Below, in pieces: positions 53,925 to 62,066 of a DNA stretch of 64,000 bases. The stretch comes from Saccharothrix sp. S26. GTDB lineage: Bacteria > Actinomycetota > Actinomycetes > Mycobacteriales > Pseudonocardiaceae. The DNA is taken from contig NZ_JAJUWT010000002.1 of assembly GCF_021390395.1 (NCBI RefSeq), positions 248,001 through 312,000 on the forward strand, given 5' to 3'. Made by a program: the position numbers and the translations under genes. Each line of letters starts with the position of its first letter. The first letter of the stretch is position 1. Under the pieces are notes generated by a model that made no database searches, was not told where the DNA came from, and saw nothing but the letters and a program-made list of their open reading frames with translations.

Positions 53925-54380
53925 ATGGCATACGGCGAGGCACGGGCGCACATCGCCCGGCCTGCGGGGGACATCATCGAGTTCATCCTCGACCTGAGGC
54001 AGTACCAGAAGGTCGACGCGAAGCTCGGCAAGATCCACTGGGTGAAGCGGGACGGGAACGTCGTGACGTTCAAGTTCCGACCCGCACTGCTGGGACTGCC
54101 CGGTCCCGCGACGAAGCAGAAGGTCGTGCTGTCCGACGACAGGTCGCGCATCGACATCGGGAGCGCCGAGCCGGCGTTCACCGACAAGATCGCGGCCTTC
54201 GCGGCGTTCTTCCTCTTCGAGGAGGCCGACGGCGGGACCTGGGTGACGCGGCGGGTGACGTTCACGTTCCCGCCGGCGTTGGCCTGGTTGCTCGACCGGC
54301 CTTTCGGGAAGTGGCTGGCCAAAGACGTACCGGACGAGCTGGCGAAGGCCAAGGCGTTCCTGGAGTCCCGTTCGGGGTGA
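53925..54380 (+). CDS. SRPBCC (START-like) protein
   Basis: 151 residues starting at ATG 53925, with GGGGGAGG upstream. The polyketide-cyclase/SRPBCC pattern is ARAHIARPAGDIIEFILDL, KIHWVKRDGNVVTFKF and the long C-terminal helix PDELAKAKAFLESRSG. It could bind, cyclise or aromatise a polyketide, or carry a lipid. It is the last gene of the ACP1 operon and ends at a perfect 38-bp palindrome. Confidence 0.78.
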   Translation: MAYGEARAHIARPAGDIIEFILDLRQYQKVDAKLGKIHWVKRDGNVVTFKFRPALLGLPGPATKQKVVLSDDRSRIDIGSAEPAFTDKIAAFAAFFLFEEADGGTWVTRRVTFTFPPALAWLLDRPFGKWLAKDVPDELAKAKAFLESRSG

Positions 54381-54432
54381 GCTCTCGCCGTTCAAGGAGA
54401 AGTGCCCTCGCCAGCTGCGGTTCGAGCCGGAC

Positions 54433-54470
54433 GGAGAAGGCCCCTCGGTGATCACCGAGGGGCCTTCTCC
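54433..54470. terminator. perfect 38-bp palindromic terminator
   Basis: GGAGAAGGCCCCTCGGTGAT is followed at once by its exact reverse complement. It lies between convergent operons (ends at 54380 and 54491) and should stop transcription from both sides. Confidence 0.85.
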
Positions 54471-54490
54471 GCACAGTCGCCCAGTCCTGC

Positions 54491-55072
54491 CTAGTCGCCC
54501 TCTTCGCGCTGGCGGTCCAGCAGGATCAACAGGTCCTCGTGCAGTTCGAGCCACACGTCGTGGTACGACTCGCGCATCGGTTGCAGCAGCGCCGTGGCGT
54601 CACCACCGCTGAACCGGTCGTACGCCCCGACGAACCGCGGGACGTACCGCGCGAACCGGGGGGCGCTCGTGGTGAACCGCTCCAGCAGCACCAGGTTCGC
54701 TTCGTGGATCCGGGTCAGCTCGGACTCGACGTTCCCGCCCTTGAGCTGCCAGTGCGTGCACAGCTCCTTGAACCGGCTGTTGAGCCTGAGGAACTCATCG
54801 TCGTACAGCGCGCCCATCGTCGCCCTGTCCACCGCGGACTTCTCGGTGTCGATGCGGTCGCCGACGTGCGCCCTGCCCTCGGGCGTGAGCAGCCAGCCGC
54901 TGATCCGACCGGTGCGCAGCAGCACCAGGCCCTTCGCGGCGCTCGCCTCCAGCAAGGTGGCGGTGGCGTCCTCGGTGGCACCGATCGCGGCGGCGATGCT
55001 CGACGTGCTCGCCCTGCCCTTGAGGAGCAGGCTGTACAGCACCGCGGTGTCGAACTCTTCGGTCGTGGTCAT
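54491..55072 (-). CDS. winged-helix protein with PPDK-linked tail
   Basis: 193 residues starting at ATG 55072, in ATGA overlap with the dioxygenase-dikinase fusion. The N-terminal ~75 residues are a MarR/PadR-like winged helix (LYSLLLKGRASTSSIAAAIG, LVLLRTGRISGWLLTPEGRAHV). The C-terminal ~110 residues are helical (DDEFLRLNSRFKELCTHWQL, HEANLVLLERFT, ESYHDVWLELHEDLLILL). It is translationally coupled to the fusion gene, so it may be its partner or regulate the locus. Confidence 0.7.
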   Translation of the reverse strand: MTTTEEFDTAVLYSLLLKGRASTSSIAAAIGATEDATATLLEASAAKGLVLLRTGRISGWLLTPEGRAHVGDRIDTEKSAVDRATMGALYDDEFLRLNSRFKELCTHWQLKGGNVESELTRIHEANLVLLERFTTSAPRFARYVPRFVGAYDRFSGGDATALLQPMRESYHDVWLELHEDLLILLDRQREEGD

Positions 55073-57228
55073 GACAGGACTTCCCCCGGTTGTGATTCGC
55101 TGCGCCAGCGAAGGAGACATGCGATCTGCGGCGACGGTGGGGCCGCCTTTCGCCGGGTGGTGAGGTCACCCTCGTACACGGCACCGGTCGAGCCGTCCAC
55201 CGAGACGAACTTGCCCAGCAGCTTCTTCACCACGCCGTCACCGCAGCCGACGACGCACGGCAGGCCGATCTGCCTGCTGACGACGGCCGCGTGGGACGTG
55301 CTGCCGCCCCGTTCGGTGATGACGGCGCCCGCGACGAGGAAGCCGTGGATGTCGTGCGGGCTGGTGGTCGGGCGGGCCAGGATCACCGGCTTGCCGATGT
55401 CGGCGAAGTCGCCGGCCTCGTCCGCGTCGTCGACCACCCAGCCGGTCGCGAAGCCCGGTGACACACCGAGACCCGTCGCGACGGCGTCGACGGCGGACGC
55501 GTCCACGGCGGCGTCCTCGGTGGTCGGGGGCAGCCAGTCGGCGGGCACGCGGGACAGCGCCTCCGAGATGTCGATCAGCCCTTCGTGGACCAGGTCGACC
55601 GCCCAGTGCACCGCGGCGACCGCGGAGCTGGAGGAGTTGCGGGCCTGCAACAGGAACAGCTCGCCGGACTCGACCGTGAACTCGATCTCCAGCACGTTGC
55701 GGTGCGCGCGTTCGAGCCGCTGCCCGATCGCGATCAGCTGCCGGTAGACCTCCGGCTGCTGGTTGCTCAGCTCGGCCAGTGGCAACGGCGTGCGCTTGCC
55801 GGCGACCAGGTCCTCGCCCTGGGCCCGCGGCAGCCACTCGCCGAACGGCGCGGCCTCACCGGTGATCGGGTTGCGGGTCATGTAGACACCCGTGCCGGAG
55901 AGCTCGTCGCGGTTGCCGAACACCATCGCCTGCACGGTGACCGCGGTGCCCAGGTCGTCGGGAATCGCGTTGGCCTGCCGGTAGGTCCGCGCGCGATCGC
56001 TGTGCCACGAGTCGAAGATGCGGCAGATCGCCGAGCGCAGCTGTGCCAGCGCCTCCGCGCGGCAGCCCTCCGCGTCCAGCGCGACCAGCGTCGGCAGGTC
56101 GGGGAACGCCTCGCGCAGCGGTGCGCTGAGCTGCTCCACCTGCCAGTCCGCGCTCGCGTGGGTGAGGCCGACGTTGAGGATCGTGTCCATCATCCCCGGC
56201 ATGCTCACCGGGGCGCCGGACCGCACGGACACGAGCAGCGACGGCGAGGTGCCGAACCGCAACCCGGAGCGCCGCTCCAGCATCTCCAACTGGCCGAGCA
56301 CCTGCGTCCAGACCTCGTCGGTCAGCACGCGGTCGTGGAGGAAGTAGTCCTCGCAGGCGCGGGTGGTCAGCGTGAACGCGGGCGGCACCGGGATGCCGAG
56401 CTGGTTCATCTGCTGCAGGCCCCAGCCCTTGCCGCCCAGCACGGCGCGGTCGGCCGTGACGGACCCGTCGAGCGGGACCACGAGGGGGACGGCCGCCGGT
56501 GGCGGCTTCTCTGACATGCTTCGTGCGCTCCAGAGCTCGGGGAAGAACCACTTGTCCAGGGTCTTCCTCAGGTACGAGAAACCTTCGCTGCCGGCAGTTC
56601 CCGGCGCGACGCCGATCGCGTGCAGCACCATCAGGTAATGGCGGTAACGCCACTGGCTGAAGACCATGTCGTACTCGACGAGGTCCTCCGCGAGTGCGCG
56701 CACCTCGTCATCGGGCGCTTCCGGTCGGTACAGCTGCGAGACCGTGGTCCCGGCGCGGTCGAGCAGGTCGAGGAACGCCCGCCGCAGCGACGCGTTCCCG
56801 GCCCGGCGGCGCACGTTCGCGTCGTCGGAGCCGACGGCCCGCGCGATCCGCAGCACGCCGTCGCGGGCGAGCCCCGACGCGAGCTCCAGTTCGCGGAACT
56901 GCCCCGACTGCAGGCCGCTCGCGTTGCCCAGGGCCGGCCGGAACGCCGCGAACTCCTTGGCCGGCATGGTGTCCAGCACGTCGATGTGGGCGAGCCACAA
57001 CCGCACGATCCGGTGCAGCCGTCGCACGCCGTGGCGCGCGGCCGTCAACCGATCGTGCCCCATCGCGTCGATGACCTGGTCGATCTCGTGCAGCGCCTCG
57101 GCGAACCACAGCTCCAGCGCCTGGTGCGTCACGATGAACAGGTACTCGTCGGGTACGTCGGTCCGCGGGCGCTGCAAACCCAGCAGCTCGGGAACGCCGA
57201 GGTAGTCGCTGTACGGACCGGTCGTCAT
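55069..57228 (-). CDS. tryptophan 2,3-dioxygenase - short pyruvate phosphate dikinase fusion
   Basis: 719 residues in one uninterrupted frame from ATG 57228. Residues 1-~235 are tryptophan 2,3-dioxygenase, with the distal His35 (FIVTHQALELWF), the heme-ligand His197 (WRYRHYLMVLHAIG) and the GTAGS loop, all needed to open the indole ring. Residues ~238-719 are a short dikinase with an ATP-grasp part (VLGGKGWGLQQM, VRSGAPVSMPGMMDTILN) and a phosphohistidine domain with His646 (GGSTSHAAVVSRQIG). The C-terminal PEP/pyruvate barrel of full PPDK is absent, as in the ~490-residue mycobacterial PpdK. Met238 could also be an internal start. It is coupled to the hotdog gene upstream (TGATG). Confidence 0.85.
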   Translation of the reverse strand: MTTGPYSDYLGVPELLGLQRPRTDVPDEYLFIVTHQALELWFAEALHEIDQVIDAMGHDRLTAARHGVRRLHRIVRLWLAHIDVLDTMPAKEFAAFRPALGNASGLQSGQFRELELASGLARDGVLRIARAVGSDDANVRRRAGNASLRRAFLDLLDRAGTTVSQLYRPEAPDDEVRALAEDLVEYDMVFSQWRYRHYLMVLHAIGVAPGTAGSEGFSYLRKTLDKWFFPELWSARSMSEKPPPAAVPLVVPLDGSVTADRAVLGGKGWGLQQMNQLGIPVPPAFTLTTRACEDYFLHDRVLTDEVWTQVLGQLEMLERRSGLRFGTSPSLLVSVRSGAPVSMPGMMDTILNVGLTHASADWQVEQLSAPLREAFPDLPTLVALDAEGCRAEALAQLRSAICRIFDSWHSDRARTYRQANAIPDDLGTAVTVQAMVFGNRDELSGTGVYMTRNPITGEAAPFGEWLPRAQGEDLVAGKRTPLPLAELSNQQPEVYRQLIAIGQRLERAHRNVLEIEFTVESGELFLLQARNSSSSAVAAVHWAVDLVHEGLIDISEALSRVPADWLPPTTEDAAVDASAVDAVATGLGVSPGFATGWVVDDADEAGDFADIGKPVILARPTTSPHDIHGFLVAGAVITERGGSTSHAAVVSRQIGLPCVVGCGDGVVKKLLGKFVSVDGSTGAVYEGDLTTRRKAAPPSPQIACLLRWRSESQPGEVLS

Positions 57229-58040
57229 CACTGACCCGCCATCCGGAACCAAGTGCTCTTCAGCACGGCCTTGCCCCCGTGCTTCGCCGACACGAGGTAG
57301 GTGTTCGGCGAACCGGAGCGGTGCGCCGTGAAGTCGACGGCGGTGTCCGGCAGCACCGGCTTGGTGAACCGGGCGCGCACGTAGGACAGCCGCGCGTCCG
57401 GGTTCCGGCGGAGCTTGGTGACCAGCCCGCTGATGCCGGTCGCGAGCGTGCACATGCCGTGCACGATCCGGCGCGGATGCCCCGCCTGGCGAGCGAGTTC
57501 GTCGTCGAGGTGCAACGGGTTGTGGTCGTCGGCCGCGTCGGCGTACCGCTGCGGGGTCTCCTCGCCGAAGTACTGGCTCAGCTCCACCGCGAGGTCCTTC
57601 CTGGCCGGCTGGGTGAAGCGCCGCCGGTCTGGTGGGAAACCGCTGCTGCCCTGGACGGCGAGCGTGCTCTCCATCGTGACGACGGAACAGCCGGCGCTGT
57701 CCACGAGGGAGCACCGGATGATGGCCGCGTCGCCGAAGCCGAAGCCGACGACGTCCCGCACCTCCGCGTGCCCGTCGAGGACCTCGTCGATGCGGATGTC
57801 GCGGTGGAACAACATCTTCTGCTCCGCGTGCAGCACCAGCTGGTCGGCCGTCCCGAGCTCCGGGGCCTGGTAGATGAGCCGCCACAGCGGTGCGACCAGG
57901 CGCACCGCGTAGAACGCGGGTGCGGTGCCGCTCTTCGGTTCGTCACCGACGGCGGCGGCGTACAAAGCGCTCTCACCGGCATCGACGCGGAGCGCGGGGA
58001 TCGAGAACCGGCGTCCGGCGAGCGATCGGCGATTCACCAC
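57228..58040 (-). CDS. double-hotdog MaoC-like dehydratase/hydratase
   Basis: 270 residues starting at GTG 58040. The N-terminal hotdog (about 1-130) is degenerate. The C-terminal hotdog has the (R)-hydratase motif RYADAADDHNPLHLDDELAR then IVHGMCTLA, with the catalytic Asp/His pair. This is the fold of FAS-type dehydratases. In the locus it is the only candidate to dehydrate 3-hydroxyacyl-ACP, and its promoter is shared with the ACP2 operon. It is the first gene of the three-gene operon with the dioxygenase-dikinase fusion. Confidence 0.85.
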   Translation of the reverse strand: MVNRRSLAGRRFSIPALRVDAGESALYAAAVGDEPKSGTAPAFYAVRLVAPLWRLIYQAPELGTADQLVLHAEQKMLFHRDIRIDEVLDGHAEVRDVVGFGFGDAAIIRCSLVDSAGCSVVTMESTLAVQGSSGFPPDRRRFTQPARKDLAVELSQYFGEETPQRYADAADDHNPLHLDDELARQAGHPRRIVHGMCTLATGISGLVTKLRRNPDARLSYVRARFTKPVLPDTAVDFTAHRSGSPNTYLVSAKHGGKAVLKSTWFRMAGQ

Positions 58041-58112
58041 GAGCAGCTCCCAGCAGTAAGGATTTCGAAGTGGCCGTCAGGGTCGTCCAATCCCGACACG
58101 GCAGGGAAGCCA

Positions 58113-58190
58113 CAAGTGCGGATGTGGCCCCGGATGGCAGTATCTGCGGTTGTAGCAGCGATTGCCCCTAAGTGCGGAGCTAGGTTTGAG
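58113..58190. promoter_or_regulatory. three 28-bp-phased repeats, copy 2
   Basis: TGCGG cores lie at 58117, 58145 and 58173, exactly 28 bases apart, in AAGTGCGGATGTGG, ATCTGCGGTTGTAG and AAGTGCGGAGCTAGG. The match with copy 1 (49745-49820) extends over about 105 bases, including TAGGTTTGAG and CGGTGTTTAGT. It lies between the divergent hotdog and ACP2 genes. Confidence 0.7.
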
Positions 58191-58276
58191 TCCCTTGCTC
58201 GGCGCGGTGTTTAGTACGCGGTACCGGCTACTCCTCGTGCCGGTGTCAATTGTCGTACGTGGGGTGGAGAATCACC

Positions 58277-58618
58277 ATGTCTGTGACTCGTGTCGAGATC
58301 TTCGAGCGTCTGCGCACCCAGATGGCGAAGCATTTGGAGTTGGACGCCGACTCGATTGAGCTGGACTCGCGTTTGGTGGATGACCTGGACGCGGATTCGT
58401 TGGACCTGCTGGAGCTGATCCTGGCGCTCAAGGGCGAGTTCGGCATCGGTGTGAACGACGGTGAGGTCAAGTACCTGTTGACGGAGCTGGCGCGGTTCCT
58501 GCCGGACGTCGGCACCGGTGGTCAGCTGTCGGACCAGGAGCTGGCGGAGGTCTCGCGCCGCTTGTCGGTCGGCAACATCGTGGAGTTCATCGCCGACCGG
58601 GTGGGCGCCGGTGTCTAG
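58277..58618 (+). CDS. acyl carrier protein (cassette 2)
   Basis: 113 residues starting at ATG 58277. It is identical to ACP1 except Thr4 for Asn4, with Ser41 in the same DSLDLLEL motif and the same C-terminal insertion. The DNA is also nearly identical, with only a few base changes across the gene. The similarity continues about 65 bases into the ketosynthase gene and then stops. This points to recent duplication or gene conversion. Confidence 0.92.
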   Translation: MSVTRVEIFERLRTQMAKHLELDADSIELDSRLVDDLDADSLDLLELILALKGEFGIGVNDGEVKYLLTELARFLPDVGTGGQLSDQELAEVSRRLSVGNIVEFIADRVGAGV

Positions 58619-59777
58619 CGGCGACGCGGTCTGGGTCACCGGGCTGGGGGCCGTCACGCCCGGGGGCTGGTCCGCCGAGGAGACGTGGGACGCCGTCGCC
58701 GCCGGCAAGCGCTTCGGCCAGTACCTGCAGCGGTTCCCGCTCTTCGACGCGGCCACGCGGGTCGGTGCCCCGGTGCCGACGCTCGAGTCCGCGCCGCTCG
58801 ACGGCTCGCACGCCATCGCGTTCGGTCAGCACGCCGCTCGCGAGGCGATGCGGCACGCGGGGCTCGGTGCGGAGGCCGGCGTCGACATCGCGGTCGTCGC
58901 GACCCACGGCGAGCGTCAGATGCCCGGGCCGGGACGTCCGGCGCAGCTGGGCAAGGTCGCCGACATCGTCGGCGCGGTGGCCGAGACCACCGGTGCCCGG
59001 CGCACGACGGCGCTCTACGGCGCCTGCGCGGGTGGAGCGCTCGCCGTCGGTTCCGCCGCGAAGCTCATCCGCTCCGGTGAGGCCGACGTCGTCATCGCGG
59101 GCGGTACGGACAGCCTGCTGCGCGAGATCGACTACTTCTCGTTCTGCAGCCTCTACGCGATGACCGCGAGGGACTGCCCGCCCGAGGAGGCGTCGTGCCC
59201 GTTCGACGCCAACCGCGACGGGTTCCTGCTGGCGGAAGGCGCGGCGTTCGTCGTGCTGGAGTCCGAGCGGCACGCCCGAGCGCGCGGCGCCGACCGCCTC
59301 GCGACCATCGACGGCTTCGGGTTCTCGCAGAACGCCTACCACATGGTGGCCTCCCCTCCGGACGCGCTCGGGCCGCAGTACGCGATGAGCCGCGCCGTGC
59401 ACGACGCCGAGCTCGACCCGTCGGCCATCGACTACATCAACGCGCACGGCACGAGCACCCGCGACAACGACTGGTGCGAGACGCTCGCGATCCGCCAGGC
59501 GTTCGGCAACGAGGTCGCCGAGCGGATCCCGGTCAGCTCGGTAAAGGGCGTGCTGGGGCACAGCATGGCTTCCGCGGGTGCCGTGGAAACGGTTCTCTGC
59601 GTGCTGGCGCTGCGCGATCAGATCGCTCCGCCGACGGTGAACCTGGTCAACCCGGATCCGCGCTGCGATCTCGACTACATCCCGAACGGTGCGCGCGAGA
59701 TGAAGCTCGACAAGATCGTGAACAACAGTTTCGGATTCGGCGGCCACAACGCGTCGCTCGTGATCGGCAGGGGGTGA
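58611..59777 (+). CDS. beta-ketoacyl-ACP synthase (cassette 2)
   Basis: 388 residues starting at GTG 58611, 8 bases inside the ACP2 gene. The active site is complete: Cys139 (YGACAGGA), His279 (INAHGTSTRDND), Lys312 and His317 (SSVKGVLGHSMA). Its first ~27 residues almost equal those of the cassette 1 enzyme, while the rest is clearly diverged. The two synthases probably act on different chain lengths or starters. Confidence 0.92.
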   Translation: MSSGDAVWVTGLGAVTPGGWSAEETWDAVAAGKRFGQYLQRFPLFDAATRVGAPVPTLESAPLDGSHAIAFGQHAAREAMRHAGLGAEAGVDIAVVATHGERQMPGPGRPAQLGKVADIVGAVAETTGARRTTALYGACAGGALAVGSAAKLIRSGEADVVIAGGTDSLLREIDYFSFCSLYAMTARDCPPEEASCPFDANRDGFLLAEGAAFVVLESERHARARGADRLATIDGFGFSQNAYHMVASPPDALGPQYAMSRAVHDAELDPSAIDYINAHGTSTRDNDWCETLAIRQAFGNEVAERIPVSSVKGVLGHSMASAGAVETVLCVLALRDQIAPPTVNLVNPDPRCDLDYIPNGAREMKLDKIVNNSFGFGGHNASLVIGRG

Positions 59778-60484
59778 ACGGCGTGCGTGAAATCGCAAAT
59801 GCGGACGACTTCTCGGTCGTCGCCGCACTCGGTGCCGACGAACTGCCGGAAGATCTCGTCGAATACTCGAAGAAGGTGGGCCAGCGACCGGTCCGGCGGT
59901 TGCTGGACCGGACGTTCTACGCGCCGTACGTGGCCGCCGTCGAGCTGAACAGGCGCTTCGGCCAGGGTGACCCGGAGCGGTTCGCCCTCTTCACGGTGAG
60001 CAGCTGGGACCCGTCGGTGCCGGTGCCGGACTACGCCGAGGTGGAGTCCGAGGACCGCGTCGAGCGGCTCAGCCACTTCTACACGCACCCGGCGAACCCG
60101 ACGGACTGGTTGCGGCGCATGCCGAACAACCCGATCTGCAACATCGCGATCACCACCGGGTTCCGCGGTCCGTGCATGCACTACATCGGCGGGGCCGACT
60201 CATTGTCGATGATCACCTCGGTGGCGATCTCGACGATCGCGGACGGCACCGCGGACGTGGCCATGGTCGTCGCGTACGACATGCCCGACGGCGAGCACCA
60301 CCTCCTCGCGCACGAGGGTGACTCGTCCGCGGCGGCGGTCGTGCTGGCCAAGGGCGACGGCACCAGGAAGGCCGGTCAGCTCGTGCGCTCGGCCGCGAAC
60401 CACCCCGCCGGCACGACGGCGCTGGCCGCGATGCAGGACTACATCGCGGCCACCCGGACCGCGTTGGTGGGCGGGACGACGTGA
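59774..60484 (+). CDS. half-length ketosynthase-like partner (cassette 2)
   Basis: 236 residues starting at GTG 59774 (GTGA overlap). It is homologous to 51381-52049: RPVRRLLDRTFYAPYVAAVELN, TVSSWDPSVPVPDYAE, MPNNPICNIAITTGFRGPCM followed by HYIGGADSL, and VAMVVAYDMPDG. Unlike its counterpart it has a cysteine (FRGPC) in the core segment. Only the N-terminal half of a thiolase fold is present. It is probably the chain-length or docking partner of the cassette 2 synthase. Confidence 0.78.
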   Translation: MNGVREIANADDFSVVAALGADELPEDLVEYSKKVGQRPVRRLLDRTFYAPYVAAVELNRRFGQGDPERFALFTVSSWDPSVPVPDYAEVESEDRVERLSHFYTHPANPTDWLRRMPNNPICNIAITTGFRGPCMHYIGGADSLSMITSVAISTIADGTADVAMVVAYDMPDGEHHLLAHEGDSSAAAVVLAKGDGTRKAGQLVRSAANHPAGTTALAAMQDYIAATRTALVGGTT

Positions 60485-61206
60485 GCAAGGACGTCGCACT
60501 CGTCACCGGAGCGTCCGGCGCGCTGGGCGCCTCGATCGCGAAACTGCTGGACGCCAGGGGCTTCCGGGTCGCGCTGCACTACTCGGGCAACGAGGACGGC
60601 GCCCGCAAGGTGCAGGCCGACCTGACGAACCCGTCCACCGTGGTCCGCGCGGACGTCGGCGACTGGGACTCCGTGCGCGTGATGAACGAGCAGGTCACCG
60701 CGGAGCTCGGTGGGGTGTCGGTGCTGGTGAACTCCGGCGCGATCCGGCGGGACGGCCTGATGGCGACGCAGTCCGTCGAAGACTGGCAGGCGACCATCCA
60801 GACGAACCTGATCGGCACGTTCCACACGTGCCGCGCCGTCGTCGCCGGCATGCTCAGCCGGCGCTGGGGCCGGATCATCAACGTCGTCTCCCCCGCGGGG
60901 ATCATCGGCAGCCGCGGCCAGACCGCGTACTCCGCGTCGAAGGCGGGCGTCATCGGTTTCACCCGGTCGCTCGCGCTCGAGTGCGGCAAGCGCAACGTCA
61001 CGGTGAACGCGTTGTCGCCCGGTTTCATGGAGACCAGGCTGACCGACGAGGTCCCGGACGCGATCCGCCAGGGTTTCCTCGACCGCACCGCGGTGCGCCG
61101 CTTCGGCACGCCGGACGAGATCGCCGAGGGCGTCGGCCTGCTCCTCGACGCCGGTTACATGACCGGCCAGGTGCTCTCCATCGACGGAGGGCTGTCGATC
61201 TCATGA
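60481..61206 (+). CDS. 3-oxoacyl-ACP reductase (FabG-type SDR)
   Basis: 241 residues starting at GTG 60481. It is a classical SDR with TGASGALG, Asn109, Ser137, Tyr150 and Lys154 (VVSPAGIIGSRGQTAYSASK), then SPGFMETRLTDEV and a GQVLSIDGGLS end. The NADPH-dependent reduction of 3-ketoacyl-ACP is the expected step, shared by both cassettes. It overlaps the preceding and following genes by 4 bases. Confidence 0.92.
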   Translation: MSKDVALVTGASGALGASIAKLLDARGFRVALHYSGNEDGARKVQADLTNPSTVVRADVGDWDSVRVMNEQVTAELGGVSVLVNSGAIRRDGLMATQSVEDWQATIQTNLIGTFHTCRAVVAGMLSRRWGRIINVVSPAGIIGSRGQTAYSASKAGVIGFTRSLALECGKRNVTVNALSPGFMETRLTDEVPDAIRQGFLDRTAVRRFGTPDEIAEGVGLLLDAGYMTGQVLSIDGGLSIS

Positions 61207-62066
61207 TCCCCGGCATCGCCTTCCCCGGACAGGGCAACAAGAAGGACGCCACGGTCGCCGCGCTGCGCGAGCACCGCGCGCACCCGCTGGTGGCGGAGTT
61301 CCTGGGTGCCACCGACCCGGAGTCGCTCGACCTCGGCGACACGTCGGTGTCGCAGCCCGCGACCTACGCGGCCGGAATCGCCTCGGCCGAGGCGGCTTTC
61401 GGCACCGCCGGCGTGCCCGTCGTGCTCGGCCACAGCCTGGGTGAGCTCACCGCCGCGGCGTTCGCCGGCGTGCTCGACCCGCACGACGGTTTCGTGCTCG
61501 CGCAGCGACGCGGCGAGATCTGCCACGCGCAGCAGGCCGAGCGCCGCGGCTCCATGATCGCGGTGATGGGCACCGACGTCACTGGCGTGGAGTGGTTGCG
61601 CCGGCAGGCCGTGGCGCGCTCCGGCGGTGTGATCGAGATCGCCGGCCTGAACGGCAGTCGACAGACCGTGCTGTCCGGTGACGTGGCCGCGGTCGAGGCG
61701 TGCGTCGAGGTGGCCAAGGAGATCGGCGCCCTCGTGGAGGTGCTGCCGATCGGCGGCTCGTTCCACAGCCCGCTCATGCACGGCGCCATCCCGCGGTGGC
61801 GCGAAGCGGTCGAGGCCGTCGAGTTCCGGGCGCCGAGCGTCCCGTTCGTGTCCTCGGTGGACGGGCAGGTGCACGACGACCCCGCTCTGATCCGGGAGCT
61901 CGTCATCCGCGCGCTCCTGCTGCCCGTCCGCTGGCTGGACGCGACGCGGACGGTGCGGGGACTCGGTGTCGAACAGCTGTGGGACGCGGGTCCGGGCACC
62001 ACCCTCGCGAGGCTCGCCAAGCGGGAGAGCATCGTGAAGTTCGTTGCTTTGGAGGCAGCGCAATGA
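61203..62066 (+). CDS. malonyl-CoA:ACP acyltransferase (FabD-like)
   Basis: 287 residues starting at ATG 61203. FPGQGNKK, the nucleophile Ser78 in GHSLGELTAAAFAG, the RRGE arginine and His187 in PIGGSFHSPLM are present. The Phe before the histidine (FH) is typical of malonyl rather than methylmalonyl specificity. It loads extender units onto the two ACPs. A dedicated FabD copy argues that the locus is an autonomous assembly line. Confidence 0.92.
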   Translation: MIPGIAFPGQGNKKDATVAALREHRAHPLVAEFLGATDPESLDLGDTSVSQPATYAAGIASAEAAFGTAGVPVVLGHSLGELTAAAFAGVLDPHDGFVLAQRRGEICHAQQAERRGSMIAVMGTDVTGVEWLRRQAVARSGGVIEIAGLNGSRQTVLSGDVAAVEACVEVAKEIGALVEVLPIGGSFHSPLMHGAIPRWREAVEAVEFRAPSVPFVSSVDGQVHDDPALIRELVIRALLLPVRWLDATRTVRGLGVEQLWDAGPGTTLARLAKRESIVKFVALEAAQ

